A stretch of DNA of 64,000 nucleotides from Bradyrhizobium sp. dw_411. GTDB lineage: Bacteria; Pseudomonadota; Alphaproteobacteria; Rhizobiales; Xanthobacteraceae. Of the stretch, positions 5,591 through 13,474 are shown one piece after another. Location: the NCBI RefSeq assembly GCF_018449695.1, contig NZ_JAAVUY010000023.1, positions 41,894-105,893 on the forward strand. Reading direction: 5' to 3'. The notes beneath the pieces were generated by a model. It had not been told where the DNA came from, made no database searches, and worked only from the letters and a program-made list of their open reading frames with translations. The translations under genes were made by a program, and so were the position numbers. Every line of letters begins with the position of its first letter. Position 1 is the first letter of the stretch.

Positions 5591-6193
5591 ATGCGCGAAC
5601 AATTTTTGCCGGCGATTGATGCTCTTCAAAAAGACCTCGCCGAATTAGAGAAGAAAATCTCCGAAACGAAATCGATGATCAATCGCCTGTGCGAACTCGC
5701 TGGCGAGCCGCCGATGTATGCCGACATTCAGACCAGCAGCGCTCCGCAAACGCTGAGTTCTATTCAAGCGGATACGTTCTATGGAAAGGTCATCACAACG
5801 GCCTCTAGAGAATATCTAGAGATGCGAAAGGCTGCTGGCCTTGGGCCTGCAAGCCCGCGCGAAATTTACGAGGCGCTGAAGCAGGGTGGCTTTAAGTTTG
5901 ATACTAAAATTGAGAACAACGCTATCACAGGCGTCCGCAATACGTTGCGGAAGGCGTCGGCAATATTTCATCGTCTGCCGAACAACGAATATGGTTTGCT
6001 GAAATGGTACCCGCGCGCAAAGGATGAAGGCGCGCAAGCAACGGGGAAGAAAAAGGCAAAGAAGAAGCGTGGACGTCCGAGAAAGACGTCAGCGCCTTCC
6101 AAGGAGGCGCCCGTCGCGGCTGAAGAAGAGTCCCAAACGGGAGGAGTGGCCCGTTATCGTCCTAAGGCGACTCTACCTACTTCGGAATCGTAA
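5591..6193 (+). CDS. HARE-HTH-like protein with AT-hook tail, transposon cargo
   Basis: A 200-residue protein with an AGGA ribosome-binding site. Residues 1-36 are a charged coiled coil. Residues 62-141 look like a winged-helix/HARE-HTH domain (ASPREIYEALKQGGFKFD, a connecting helix, then a wing ending EYGLLKWY). Residues 152-166 are very basic and contain an AT-hook core RGRPRK (160-165). An AT-hook beside a winged helix points to DNA binding. The protein has the same layout as the one at 1640-2086 with a longer basic tail. It sits about 50 bp inside the right end of the element, which would suit an end-binding or target-selecting accessory factor (inference). L19 is a UUA codon. Confidence 0.65.
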   Translation: MREQFLPAIDALQKDLAELEKKISETKSMINRLCELAGEPPMYADIQTSSAPQTLSSIQADTFYGKVITTASREYLEMRKAAGLGPASPREIYEALKQGGFKFDTKIENNAITGVRNTLRKASAIFHRLPNNEYGLLKWYPRAKDEGAQATGKKKAKKKRGRPRKTSAPSKEAPVAAEEESQTGGVARYRPKATLPTSES

Positions 6194-6240
6194 TCTCCTA
6201 AGACCGCGGCGAATGACGCCGATCATATCAACAACAAGGT

Positions 6241-6265
6241 TTGTGGCGTTTGCGCCATAATACCG
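6241..6265. repeat. Right terminal inverted repeat (25 bp)
   Basis: Perfect reverse complement of 1567-1591; it ends with CCATAATACCG at the junction with the target duplication. Confidence 0.93.
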
Positions 6266-6273
6266 GGGCCGCA
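6266..6273. repeat. Target-site duplication, right copy
   Basis: GGGCCGCA, identical to 1559-1566, immediately outside the right inverted repeat. Confidence 0.93.
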
Positions 6274-7297
6274 TACGTTTCGTTCCCTGATCAATCATTT
6301 CGGCAGCGCGCGTTCGGCGCTGGAACGCCTGCCCGATCTGGCGCGACGCGGCGGTGCCGATCGTCCCGGCCGGATTTACAGCGAGGAAGATGCCCGCGCT
6401 GAACTCGCGGCCTCCAGAAAACTCGGTGTCAGCCTGCTGGCGCCGGGCGAAGCCGGTTATCCGCCGCGGCTGGCGATGCTGGACGATGCGCCGCCTCTGC
6501 TCGGCGTGCGCGGCGCGCTGGGCACGCTGATGCGGCCGATGATCGCGATTGTCGGCTCGCGCAATGCTTCGGGTGCGGGACTGAAATTCGCTGGCACCCT
6601 GGCGCGCGATCTCAGCGACGCCGGATTTGTGATCGCCTCGGGACTGGCGCGCGGCATCGATCAGGCCGCGCACCGCACGAGTATCGCGGGCGGCACCATG
6701 GCGGTGCTGGCCGGCGGTCATGACAAGATCTATCCGCCCGAGCATGTGGATCTGCTGGCCGCGATCCTCGCATCGGGCGGCGCGATTTCCGAAATGCCGC
6801 TCGGGCACGTGCCGCGCGCCCGCGATTTTCCGAGGCGCAACCGGCTCATTTCAGGCGCGGCGCTCGGCGTGGTCGTGGTGGAAGCCGCGCATCGTTCGGG
6901 ATCGCTGATCACCGCGCGCATCGCCGCCGAACAGGGCCGCGAAGTATTCGCGGTGCCGGGCTCGCCGCTCGATCCGCGCGCCGCCGGTACCAATGATCTG
7001 ATCAAGCAAGGCGCGACGCTGATCACGGAGGCTACCGACGTGATCCAGGCCGTCGAGCCGATCATGGGCCGGCCGATCGAGCTGCGCGAACCCGACGAAA
7101 ATGCGCCGATAAATTTCGAACCTGAGGCTGGCGATCGCGCCCGCATTGTCGGCTTGCTCGGACCGACACCGCTGCTGCTCGACGATCTGATCCGGATGGC
7201 CGGCACGTCACCCGCGATCGTGCGCACGGTGCTGCTGGAGCTGGAACTGGCCGGACGGTTGGAGCGTCACGGCGGCGGGCTGGTGTCGCTGATTTAA
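6266..7297 (+). pseudogene. dprA: dprA 3' fragment with intact Rossmann domain
   Basis: From 6266 the dprA frame resumes as GPHTFRSLINHFGSARSALE and runs to the TAA at 7295-7297. The DNA-binding Rossmann domain is complete, including MIAIVGSRNASG, SGLARGIDQAAH and RNRLISGAALGVVVVEA, followed by a C-terminal winged helix (DDLIRMAGTSPAIVRTVLLELE). There is no in-frame ATG near the junction. The first usable ATG is at 6476, which would give a 273-residue protein starting at the edge of the Rossmann fold. Whether such a fragment is made is unknown. The stop overlaps the convergent hxlR stop by about 4 bp. Confidence 0.9.
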
Positions 7298-7734
7298 TCC
7301 GCGTCATTCCGCCGGTCGAACCGCGTTCGCGCGTCTTCGATTTCGATCTGATGCTCGCTGGCCCATTTGCCCAGTGCTTCCACCGGCTGCCACAGCCCTC
7401 GCCCCAGATCCGTCAGTTCGTAATCGACCCGCGGCGGAATGGTGGGGAATACCGTGCGCGTGACGAGGCCGTCGCGCTCCAGTCCGCGCAGCGTCAGGGT
7501 CAGCATCCGCTGCGAGATGCCACCGACCATGCGCTTGATCTCGTTGAAGCGCCGCGGGCCGTTGCCGAGCAGCATGATGACGAACACGCTCCATTTGTCC
7601 CCGACCCTTGCCAGGATCGAGGCCACGCCGCGGCAATCGCTTTCCTGATGCGCGAGGGGTGGCAGGACAGGCACTTTGATGTGCTCGGGTTTCAAAAATG
7701 TGCCTTCTTGCGGGGTTTGCGGACAGTCACTCAT
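7294..7734 (-). CDS. HxlR-family regulator, divergent from azoreductase
   Basis: A winged-helix regulator with the family core CRGVASILARVGDKWSVFVI, then GPRRFNEIKRMVGGISQRMLT and the wing region VDYELTDLGRGL. I chose the ATG at 7734 because the longer frame starts with TTG. The conserved N-terminal cysteine (ESDCRG) matches the position of the redox-sensing cysteine in YodB/CatR, HxlR proteins that control azoreductases and quinone reductases in Bacillus. The divergent partner here is an azoreductase, so quinone or diamide sensing is a good inference. The 38-bp gap between the genes must hold both promoters. Confidence 0.85.
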   Translation of the reverse strand: MSDCPQTPQEGTFLKPEHIKVPVLPPLAHQESDCRGVASILARVGDKWSVFVIMLLGNGPRRFNEIKRMVGGISQRMLTLTLRGLERDGLVTRTVFPTIPPRVDYELTDLGRGLWQPVEALGKWASEHQIEIEDARTRFDRRNDAD

Positions 7735-7772
7735 ATAGTCCGAGTTACAAACATATACCAAGGGTGACCACC

Positions 7773-8381
7773 ATGAAACTCCTGCATATCGATTCCAGCG
7801 TCCTCGGCCCCCACTCCGTCAGCCGCCAGGTTTCGGCGGCGATTGTCGACCGGCTCCGGCTGGAAACGCCAAATCTGACCGTTACCTACCGCGACCTCTC
7901 CTCGACCCCGCTGGCGCATCTGTCCGGCTCGCATCTTGCCGCCGCCCAGGGCGCGCCGCCGGAAGCCGCGCTTGCGCAAGACCTCGCCGCCGGTCAGGCC
8001 GTGATGGAGGAGTTCCTTGCCGCCGACATCGTGGTGCTCGGGGCGCCGATGTATAATTTCACCATCCCGAGCCAGCTCAAGGCCTGGATCGACCGCATCG
8101 TGGTCGCGGGCAAGACATTTAAATACGGCGCGCAGGGCGTCGAGGGTCTGGCGGGCAACAAGCGCGCCATCATCGCGGTCTCGCGCGGCGGCTTCTACGG
8201 CGCCGGAACGCCCATGGCCGTCGGCGAACACCTTGAGACCTATCTGCGCTGGGTGTTCGGCTTCATCGGCGTCACCAACCTCGAATTCATTCCGGCTGAC
8301 GGCATCCAGATGGGACCGGAACATCGCGAGAAAGCGCTGGCCGGCGCGCTGCACGCCGCAACCAATCTCAACGCGGCCTGA
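7773..8381 (+). CDS. azoR: FMN-dependent NADH-azoreductase
   Basis: A 202-residue flavodoxin-fold protein. It reduces azo bonds and quinones with NADH through FMN and protects against thiol and quinone stress. Visible motifs are the N-terminal LLHIDSSVLGPHSVSRQ phosphate-binding region, APMYNFTIPSQLKAWIDR and the VSRGGFYG segment, all typical of AzoR. The start at 7773 follows AAGGGTGACC; an upstream in-frame extension to 7698 runs back through the regulator and is rejected. It is divergent from the hxlR gene. Confidence 0.93.
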   Translation: MKLLHIDSSVLGPHSVSRQVSAAIVDRLRLETPNLTVTYRDLSSTPLAHLSGSHLAAAQGAPPEAALAQDLAAGQAVMEEFLAADIVVLGAPMYNFTIPSQLKAWIDRIVVAGKTFKYGAQGVEGLAGNKRAIIAVSRGGFYGAGTPMAVGEHLETYLRWVFGFIGVTNLEFIPADGIQMGPEHREKALAGALHAATNLNAA

Positions 8382-8457
8382 TTGAGATGAGACCCAGTCC
8401 GTCGCCGAACTACGGCGGCGGGCCGGTGTCGCCGAGGGAAACTACAATTAAGCGGAG

Positions 8458-8619
8458 TTAGTACCAGGCGCCGGGGACATCCATCAGGATCGCGATCAGC
8501 GATGCCAGGAGACCAATTCCGGAGAATAACGCGATGGGCACGAGCGGATGATCGTCTAATTGCTGCGGTGACGCCGTTGACACAAGTATCGATTGAGAGA
8601 TGCGTGCGGCTTTCGGCAT
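8458..8619 (-). CDS. Small membrane protein of 53 residues
   Basis: The start at 8619 follows GGGAATTTGAA. The protein begins with a polar region (residues 1-25) and has one membrane segment (about 26-46, PIALFSGIGLLASLIAILM) ending in a short tail, VPGAWY. I recall similar small proteins in Bradyrhizobium, but the function is unknown. An upstream extension to 8724 lacks support and is left out. Confidence 0.55.
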   Translation of the reverse strand: MPKAARISQSILVSTASPQQLDDHPLVPIALFSGIGLLASLIAILMDVPGAWY

Positions 8620-8806
8620 TTCAAATTCCCCGATGCAAAAGTGCTCAAATATCCCGGCCCATAAAGGGGTCGGTGCACTGCGGCAAAGGTTCAACGTCTC
8701 AGCACTGAATTTGAAAATATCCACTGGATGATGAATCCGGTCAGCACAACTTCGATGGAATTTTCATCGAATTGCACCGACCGGATTTATGACTTCCTGA
8801 AAATCC

Positions 8807-9580
8807 TTACCCGCGATAGATCGGCGCGCCTGCCGGCGAACCCGTCGTACCGCCATCGACGAAGATCTCCGCGCCCTGAATGTTCGATGCATCGTCGGAG
8901 GCCAGGAACAGCACGGTCTTGGCGACCTCCTCCGGCTTGCCGAAGCGTCCGAGCGGAATGGCTTTCGAGATGTGGCTTTCCAGCGCCACGATCGCTTCCG
9001 GCGTCGGCGCGTTGCGATTCCAGATCGGCGTGCTGGTGCCGCCGGGCGATACGACATTGACGCGAATACGACGCGGCGAGAGTTCCGACGCCATCACCCG
9101 CGCCATCGCCCGCACGCCGGCCTTGCTGGCGGCATACGCAGCATAGCCGGGATTGCCGAGCACCGAGATCACCGAACCGTTGAGGATGATCGAGGCGCCG
9201 TCATTAAGATGGGGGACCGCCGCCTGCACGGTGAAGAACACGGCGGTGATGTTGGTCTTGAGCACCGACTCGAACGTTTCGAGCGTCGTCCCGCCGACCG
9301 GCGTGTTGGCGGCAATGCCGGCGTTGGCGAAGACAATGTCGAGCTTGCCGAATTTGGCGGCCGCCTGCGCGACGGCCTTTTCGGTCGCCGCGATATCGGT
9401 CGCGTCGGCCACGATGGCGATCGCGTTCGGCCCCAATTCCTTGGCGGCCGCTTCCAGCGTCGCCTGATTGCGGCCGGTGATGGCGACTTTCGCGCCCTCC
9501 GCAATGAAGAGCTTGGCCGTCGTGAGCCCGATACCGCTGTTTCCGCCTGTAATCAGTGCCGTCTTGCCCGCGAGCCGCAT
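8807..9580 (-). CDS. SDR-family oxidoreductase
   Basis: A 257-residue classical short-chain dehydrogenase/reductase. It has the cofactor motif TGGNSGIG (11-18), NAG at about 86-88 (FANAG), catalytic S136 (ILNGSVIS), Y149 and K153 (YAASK), and the C-terminal PGGTSTPIW loop. R37 in TGRN after the second strand suggests NADP(H). The substrate is unknown. It is divergent from a second HxlR regulator across about 115 bp, so expression is probably controlled by that protein in response to an electrophile or aldehyde. Confidence 0.92.
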   Translation of the reverse strand: MRLAGKTALITGGNSGIGLTTAKLFIAEGAKVAITGRNQATLEAAAKELGPNAIAIVADATDIAATEKAVAQAAAKFGKLDIVFANAGIAANTPVGGTTLETFESVLKTNITAVFFTVQAAVPHLNDGASIILNGSVISVLGNPGYAAYAASKAGVRAMARVMASELSPRRIRVNVVSPGGTSTPIWNRNAPTPEAIVALESHISKAIPLGRFGKPEEVAKTVLFLASDDASNIQGAEIFVDGGTTGSPAGAPIYRG

Positions 9581-9697
9581 GATGATCTCCTGTGAAGTGG
9601 TTGCATTATTAAACTAAGTTGCCATCTAGGGTACATGGTTTCATATTGCAACTACACAACGCCGTGATCGGAGCCGGGCGCTCCGGAAAGGATGGGC

Positions 9698-10165
9698 ATG
9701 GTGAAACGGACAAGTTTTGAAGACGCCGACTGCCCGGTAGCGCGATCGCTCGACGTGCTCGGCGACTGGTGGTCGCTCTTGATCATTCGCGACGCGCTCT
9801 TGGGGAAACGCCGCTTCAGCGAATTTCAGAAGAGCCTGGGCTGCGCGAAGAATATTCTCACGGTGCGGCTGCGCACCCTGGTGGATCACGGCATCCTGAC
9901 GACCGCGCCCGCCTCCGATGGCAGCGCCTATCAGGAATATCTGCTGACCCCGAAGGGCCGCGGCGTATTTCCGGTGCTGGTCGCGCTGCGGCAGTGGAGC
10001 GAGGAGTTCGGCGACGTCAGCGGAATTGCGACACTGCTGGTCGATCGCCACACCGGCCGGCCGGTGCGAAAACTCGAACTGCACGCCGATGACGGCCGGC
10101 TACTGGGCCTTGGCGATACCGAATTGCGGCCCAATCCGAAGCTGAAACGCCGCCGAAGCGCCTAA
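9698..10165 (+). CDS. HxlR-family regulator, divergent from SDR
   Basis: A winged-helix protein of about 155 residues with the HxlR core DCPVARSLDVLGDWWSLLII, then KRRFSEFQKSLGCAKNILTVR and YQEYLLTPKGRGVFPVL. The second ATG (9698) is at better distance from GGAAAGG than the first (9692). It keeps the conserved N-terminal cysteine (ADCPVA). The intergenic region contains GTTGCA/TTGCAAC elements that could be its operator. This is the second HxlR-oxidoreductase pair within 3 kb. Confidence 0.88.
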   Translation: MVKRTSFEDADCPVARSLDVLGDWWSLLIIRDALLGKRRFSEFQKSLGCAKNILTVRLRTLVDHGILTTAPASDGSAYQEYLLTPKGRGVFPVLVALRQWSEEFGDVSGIATLLVDRHTGRPVRKLELHADDGRLLGLGDTELRPNPKLKRRRSA

Positions 10166-10168
10166 AGC

Positions 10169-10251
10169 CGTCATTGCGAGCGAAGCGAAGCAATCCATAG
10201 CGCAACAAAGAAAGCATGGATTGCTTCGTCGCGTTGCTCCTCGCAATGACG
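10169..10251. repeat. Dispersed palindromic repeat family A, copy 1
   Basis: The ends CGTCATTGCGAG and CTCGCAATGACG frame internal CAATCCAT/ATGGATTG arms. Two further copies occur at 24603-24686 and 29002-29086. This is a REP-like extragenic element. Confidence 0.9.
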
Positions 10252-10256
10252 GAGCC

Positions 10257-10511
10257 TTAAGACAAATTGCGCTTGCCGCGAAGCCGGACGCGTTCCTCCG
10301 CTTCCATCTGCGCCATCTCAAGCAAACGCACCAGCATGCCGAGCCTGTGCCGGCGCGCGAGCTTGGCCAAGGCGGCTGCGGTCTCCGCAATGAACGCCGT
10401 GGCCTCGTCAGGCCCACCGTCTCCCGGCAGTTCGTCGGTTGGCGATCCCGCACCCTTCTGGAGGGATGCTCGTGTCCGCCGGGCAGCTTTCTTGGTCAAA
10501 AAAACATCCAA
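10257..10511 (-). CDS. Small hypothetical protein (84 residues)
   Basis: The frame encodes a charged, helical protein; the C-terminal half (AALAKLARRHRLGMLVRLLE, then MAQMEAEERVRLR) looks like a genuine conserved helix pair of a type I associate with small Bradyrhizobium proteins. The N-terminus is basic. The ribosome-binding site is weak. The function is unknown; it could be a spurious frame. Confidence 0.5.
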   Translation of the reverse strand: MDVFLTKKAARRTRASLQKGAGSPTDELPGDGGPDEATAFIAETAAALAKLARRHRLGMLVRLLEMAQMEAEERVRLRGKRNLS

Positions 10512-10722
10512 TGCCGTGTAATATTGAAAGATACCCTTTTCGAGAGCGCAACTCTAGGACGGTATTTCACAACTTTTTGGACGGTAGCACGCTGCCATCG
10601 GGCACGAGTTCAACATCTGGCGATTTGACAGAGGCCTCTCCTGCACCCATGTTCGCTTCGAAACGGCCGACGCGAGTCTCGCGGAACCGGCCTTTATTTT
10701 TCCCGTAAGCTATTGGAATGAC

Positions 10723-13473
10723 ATGAATATCGTCATTGTCGAGTCGCCGGCGAAAGCCAAGACAATCAACAAATATCTCGGCGCCTCCTATGAGGTTCTG
10801 GCTTCTTTCGGCCATGTCCGCGACCTCCCGGCCAAGAACGGATCGGTCGATCCGGACGCCAATTTCCAGATGATCTGGGAAGTCGACCCCAAAGCCGCCA
10901 GCCGACTCAATGATATCGCCAAAGCGCTCAAGGGCGCCGACAAGCTGATCCTCGCAACCGACCCTGATCGCGAGGGCGAAGCAATCTCCTGGCATGTGCT
11001 GGAGGTGCTGAAGGAGAAGCGTGCGATCAAGGATCACACGATCGAACGCGTGGTGTTCAACGCCATCACCAAGCAGGCGGTGACGGACGCGATGAAAAAC
11101 CCGCGCCAGATCGATGGCGCGCTGGTCGATGCCTATATGGCGCGACGTGCGCTGGACTATCTGGTCGGCTTCACGCTCTCGCCGGTGCTGTGGCGTAAAT
11201 TGCCGGGCGCGCGTTCCGCCGGGCGGGTGCAGTCGGTGGCGCTGCGGCTGGTCTGCGACCGCGAACTCGAAATCGAAAAATTCGTACCCCGCGAATACTG
11301 GTCATTGGTCGCAACCCTGACCACGCCGCGCGGCGACGCCTTCGAGGCGCGTCTGATCGGCGCCGACGGCAAGAAGATCCAGCGGCTCGACATCGGTACC
11401 GGCGCCGAGGCGGAAGATCTCAAGAAGGCGATCGAGGCCGCCAACTTCTCGGTCTCGACGGTCGAAGCGAAGCCCGCGCGCCGCAATCCGCACGCGCCCT
11501 TCACTACTTCGACGCTGCAGCAGGAAGCCAGCCGCAAGATGGGTTTTGCGCCCGCGCACACCATGCGGATCGCGCAGCGGCTGTATGAGGGCATCGATAT
11601 CGGCGGCGAGACCACTGGCCTCATTACTTATATGCGAACCGACGGCGTGCAGATCGACGGCTCGGCGATTACGCAGGCCCGCAAGGTGATCGGCGAGGAT
11701 TACGGCAACGCTTATGTGCCGGACGCCCCGCGCCAGTATCAGACCAAGGCCAAGAACGCCCAGGAAGCGCACGAAGCCATCCGGCCGACCGACCTGTCGC
11801 GCCGCCCGGCCGATATGCGCCACCGCCTCGATACCGATCAGGCCAAGCTCTATGAGCTGATCTGGACCCGCACCATCGCGAGCCAGATGGAATCGGCCGA
11901 ACTGGAACGCACCACTGTCGACATCACAGCGAAAGCGGGATCGCGCGTGCTCGAACTGCGCGCCACCGGCCAGGTGGTGAAATTCGACGGCTTCCTCGCG
12001 CTCTATCAGGAAGGCCGCGACGACGACGCCGACGACGAGGATTCGCGCCGCCTCCCCGCCATGAGCGAGGGCGAGGCGCTCAAGCGCAAGGAACTCGCGG
12101 TCACCCAGCACTTCACCGAACCGCCGCCACGGTTTTCCGAGGCGTCGCTGGTCAAGCGCATGGAAGAACTCGGCATCGGCCGTCCCTCGACCTATGCCTC
12201 GATCCTGCAGGTGCTGAAAGACCGCGGCTACGTCAAACTCGAGAAGAAACGTCTGCACGGCGAGGACAAGGGCCGCGTCGTGGTCGCGTTCCTGGAAAAT
12301 TTCTTCGCGCGCTATGTCGAATATGATTTCACCGCCGCGCTCGAAGAGCAACTCGACCGCATCTCCAACAACGAGATTTCCTGGCAGCAGGTGCTGAAGG
12401 ATTTCTGGGGCGACTTCATCGGCGCGGTCAACGAGATCAAGGACCTGCGCGTCACCCAGGTGCTGGATGCGCTCGACGACATGCTGGGTCCGCACATCTA
12501 CGCGCCGCGCGAGGATGGCGGCGATCCCCGCCAGTGCCCGACCTGCGGCACCGGCAAGCTCAACCTCAAGGCCGGGAAGTTCGGCGCCTTCGTCGGCTGC
12601 ACCAATTATCCGGAATGCCGCTACACCCGTCCGCTCGCCGCCGACAGCGAAGCCAGTGTGGATCGCATCCTCGGCAAGGATCCGGTGTCTGACCTGGACG
12701 TCGTGGTGAAGGCCGGCCGGTTCGGCCCTTACATCCAGCTCGGCGATCAAAAGGATTACGCCGAGGGCGAAAAGCCCAAGCGCGCGGGCATCCCGAAGAA
12801 CATGTCGCCCGGCGATATCGAGCTTGAGCTCGCCTTGAAACTGCTGTCGCTGCCGCGCGAAATCGGCAAACACCCGGAGACCGGCGAGCCGATCACAGCG
12901 GGTCTCGGCCGCTTCGGTCCGTTCGTGCGCCATGAGAAGACCTATGCCAGCCTCGAGGCCGGCGACGAGGTATTCGACATCGGCCTCAATCGCGCGGTCA
13001 CGCTGATTGCCGAGAAAATCGCCAAGGGCCCGAGCGGCCGCCGCTTCGGCGCCGATCCCGGCAAGCCGCTTGGCGATCACCCGACGCTTGGCGGTGTCGC
13101 GGTCAAGAGCGGCCGCTACGGCGCCTACGTCACCGCAGGCGGCGTCAACGCCACCATCCCCAGCGACAAGACGCAGGACACCATCACCCTGCCCGAAGCC
13201 ATCGCGCTGATCGACGAGCGCGTGGCGAAAGGCGGCGGCAAGCCCAAGCGTGGCGCCAAGAAAGCCAAAGCGGCCAAACCGGCGGCAGCCGGGGCGGATG
13301 CGAAGGCGGCAAAACCCGCCAAGAAGCCCGCAGCCAAGAAAGCGAAGCCGAAATCGGAAGCCGCCAGCAAGGCGCGCGCGCCAGTGACGGCCAAGACGTC
13401 GCCGACCAAGACCTCGCCTTCCAAGGCCGCAAAGCCGGCCGCCAAGAAGAGCGCCGGGAAAGCAAACGGATAG
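10723..13473 (+). CDS. topA: DNA topoisomerase I
   Basis: A 916-residue type IA topoisomerase that relaxes negative supercoils. The TOPRIM domain starts at the N-terminus (MNIVIVESPAKAKTINKYLG) and includes TDPDREGEAISWH. The catalytic tyrosine is Y303 in TYMRTDG. The type IA core (DYLVGFTLSPVLWRKL, ARSAGRVQSVALRL, IGRPSTYASI) is complete. A zinc module with CPTCGTGKLN and CTNYPECR (about residues 605-642) follows, then several degenerate topo C-terminal repeats with GRFGPY/GRYGAY motifs, and a Lys/Ala-rich tail from about 840. rnr starts one base after the stop, so the two form an operon. In related genomes dprA normally sits directly upstream. Confidence 0.97.
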   Translation: MNIVIVESPAKAKTINKYLGASYEVLASFGHVRDLPAKNGSVDPDANFQMIWEVDPKAASRLNDIAKALKGADKLILATDPDREGEAISWHVLEVLKEKRAIKDHTIERVVFNAITKQAVTDAMKNPRQIDGALVDAYMARRALDYLVGFTLSPVLWRKLPGARSAGRVQSVALRLVCDRELEIEKFVPREYWSLVATLTTPRGDAFEARLIGADGKKIQRLDIGTGAEAEDLKKAIEAANFSVSTVEAKPARRNPHAPFTTSTLQQEASRKMGFAPAHTMRIAQRLYEGIDIGGETTGLITYMRTDGVQIDGSAITQARKVIGEDYGNAYVPDAPRQYQTKAKNAQEAHEAIRPTDLSRRPADMRHRLDTDQAKLYELIWTRTIASQMESAELERTTVDITAKAGSRVLELRATGQVVKFDGFLALYQEGRDDDADDEDSRRLPAMSEGEALKRKELAVTQHFTEPPPRFSEASLVKRMEELGIGRPSTYASILQVLKDRGYVKLEKKRLHGEDKGRVVVAFLENFFARYVEYDFTAALEEQLDRISNNEISWQQVLKDFWGDFIGAVNEIKDLRVTQVLDALDDMLGPHIYAPREDGGDPRQCPTCGTGKLNLKAGKFGAFVGCTNYPECRYTRPLAADSEASVDRILGKDPVSDLDVVVKAGRFGPYIQLGDQKDYAEGEKPKRAGIPKNMSPGDIELELALKLLSLPREIGKHPETGEPITAGLGRFGPFVRHEKTYASLEAGDEVFDIGLNRAVTLIAEKIAKGPSGRRFGADPGKPLGDHPTLGGVAVKSGRYGAYVTAGGVNATIPSDKTQDTITLPEAIALIDERVAKGGGKPKRGAKKAKAAKPAAAGADAKAAKPAKKPAAKKAKPKSEAASKARAPVTAKTSPTKTSPSKAAKPAAKKSAGKANG

Positions 13474-13474
13474 C

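Larger units (their letters stand above)
1567..6265. mobile_element. IS1595-type cargo transposon inserted in dprA (4,699 bp)
   Basis: The boundaries are set by perfect 25-bp terminal inverted repeats (1567-1591 and 6241-6265), an 8-bp target duplication on both sides, and exact restoration of the dprA frame on removal. The transposase at 3046-4032 is an ISXO2-like DDE enzyme with an N-terminal zinc ribbon, as in IS1595. A simple IS1595 member would be roughly 1-2 kb; the additional 3-plus kb is cargo. The cargo is two HARE-HTH-like proteins, a membrane protein with an ImmA/IrrE peptidase, an XRE regulator, a predicted RNA, an unknown protein, a tRNA and a 50-bp inverted repeat. Passenger genes are known in some IS1595 subgroups. 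I do not know of one carrying a tRNA. Confidence 0.92.
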
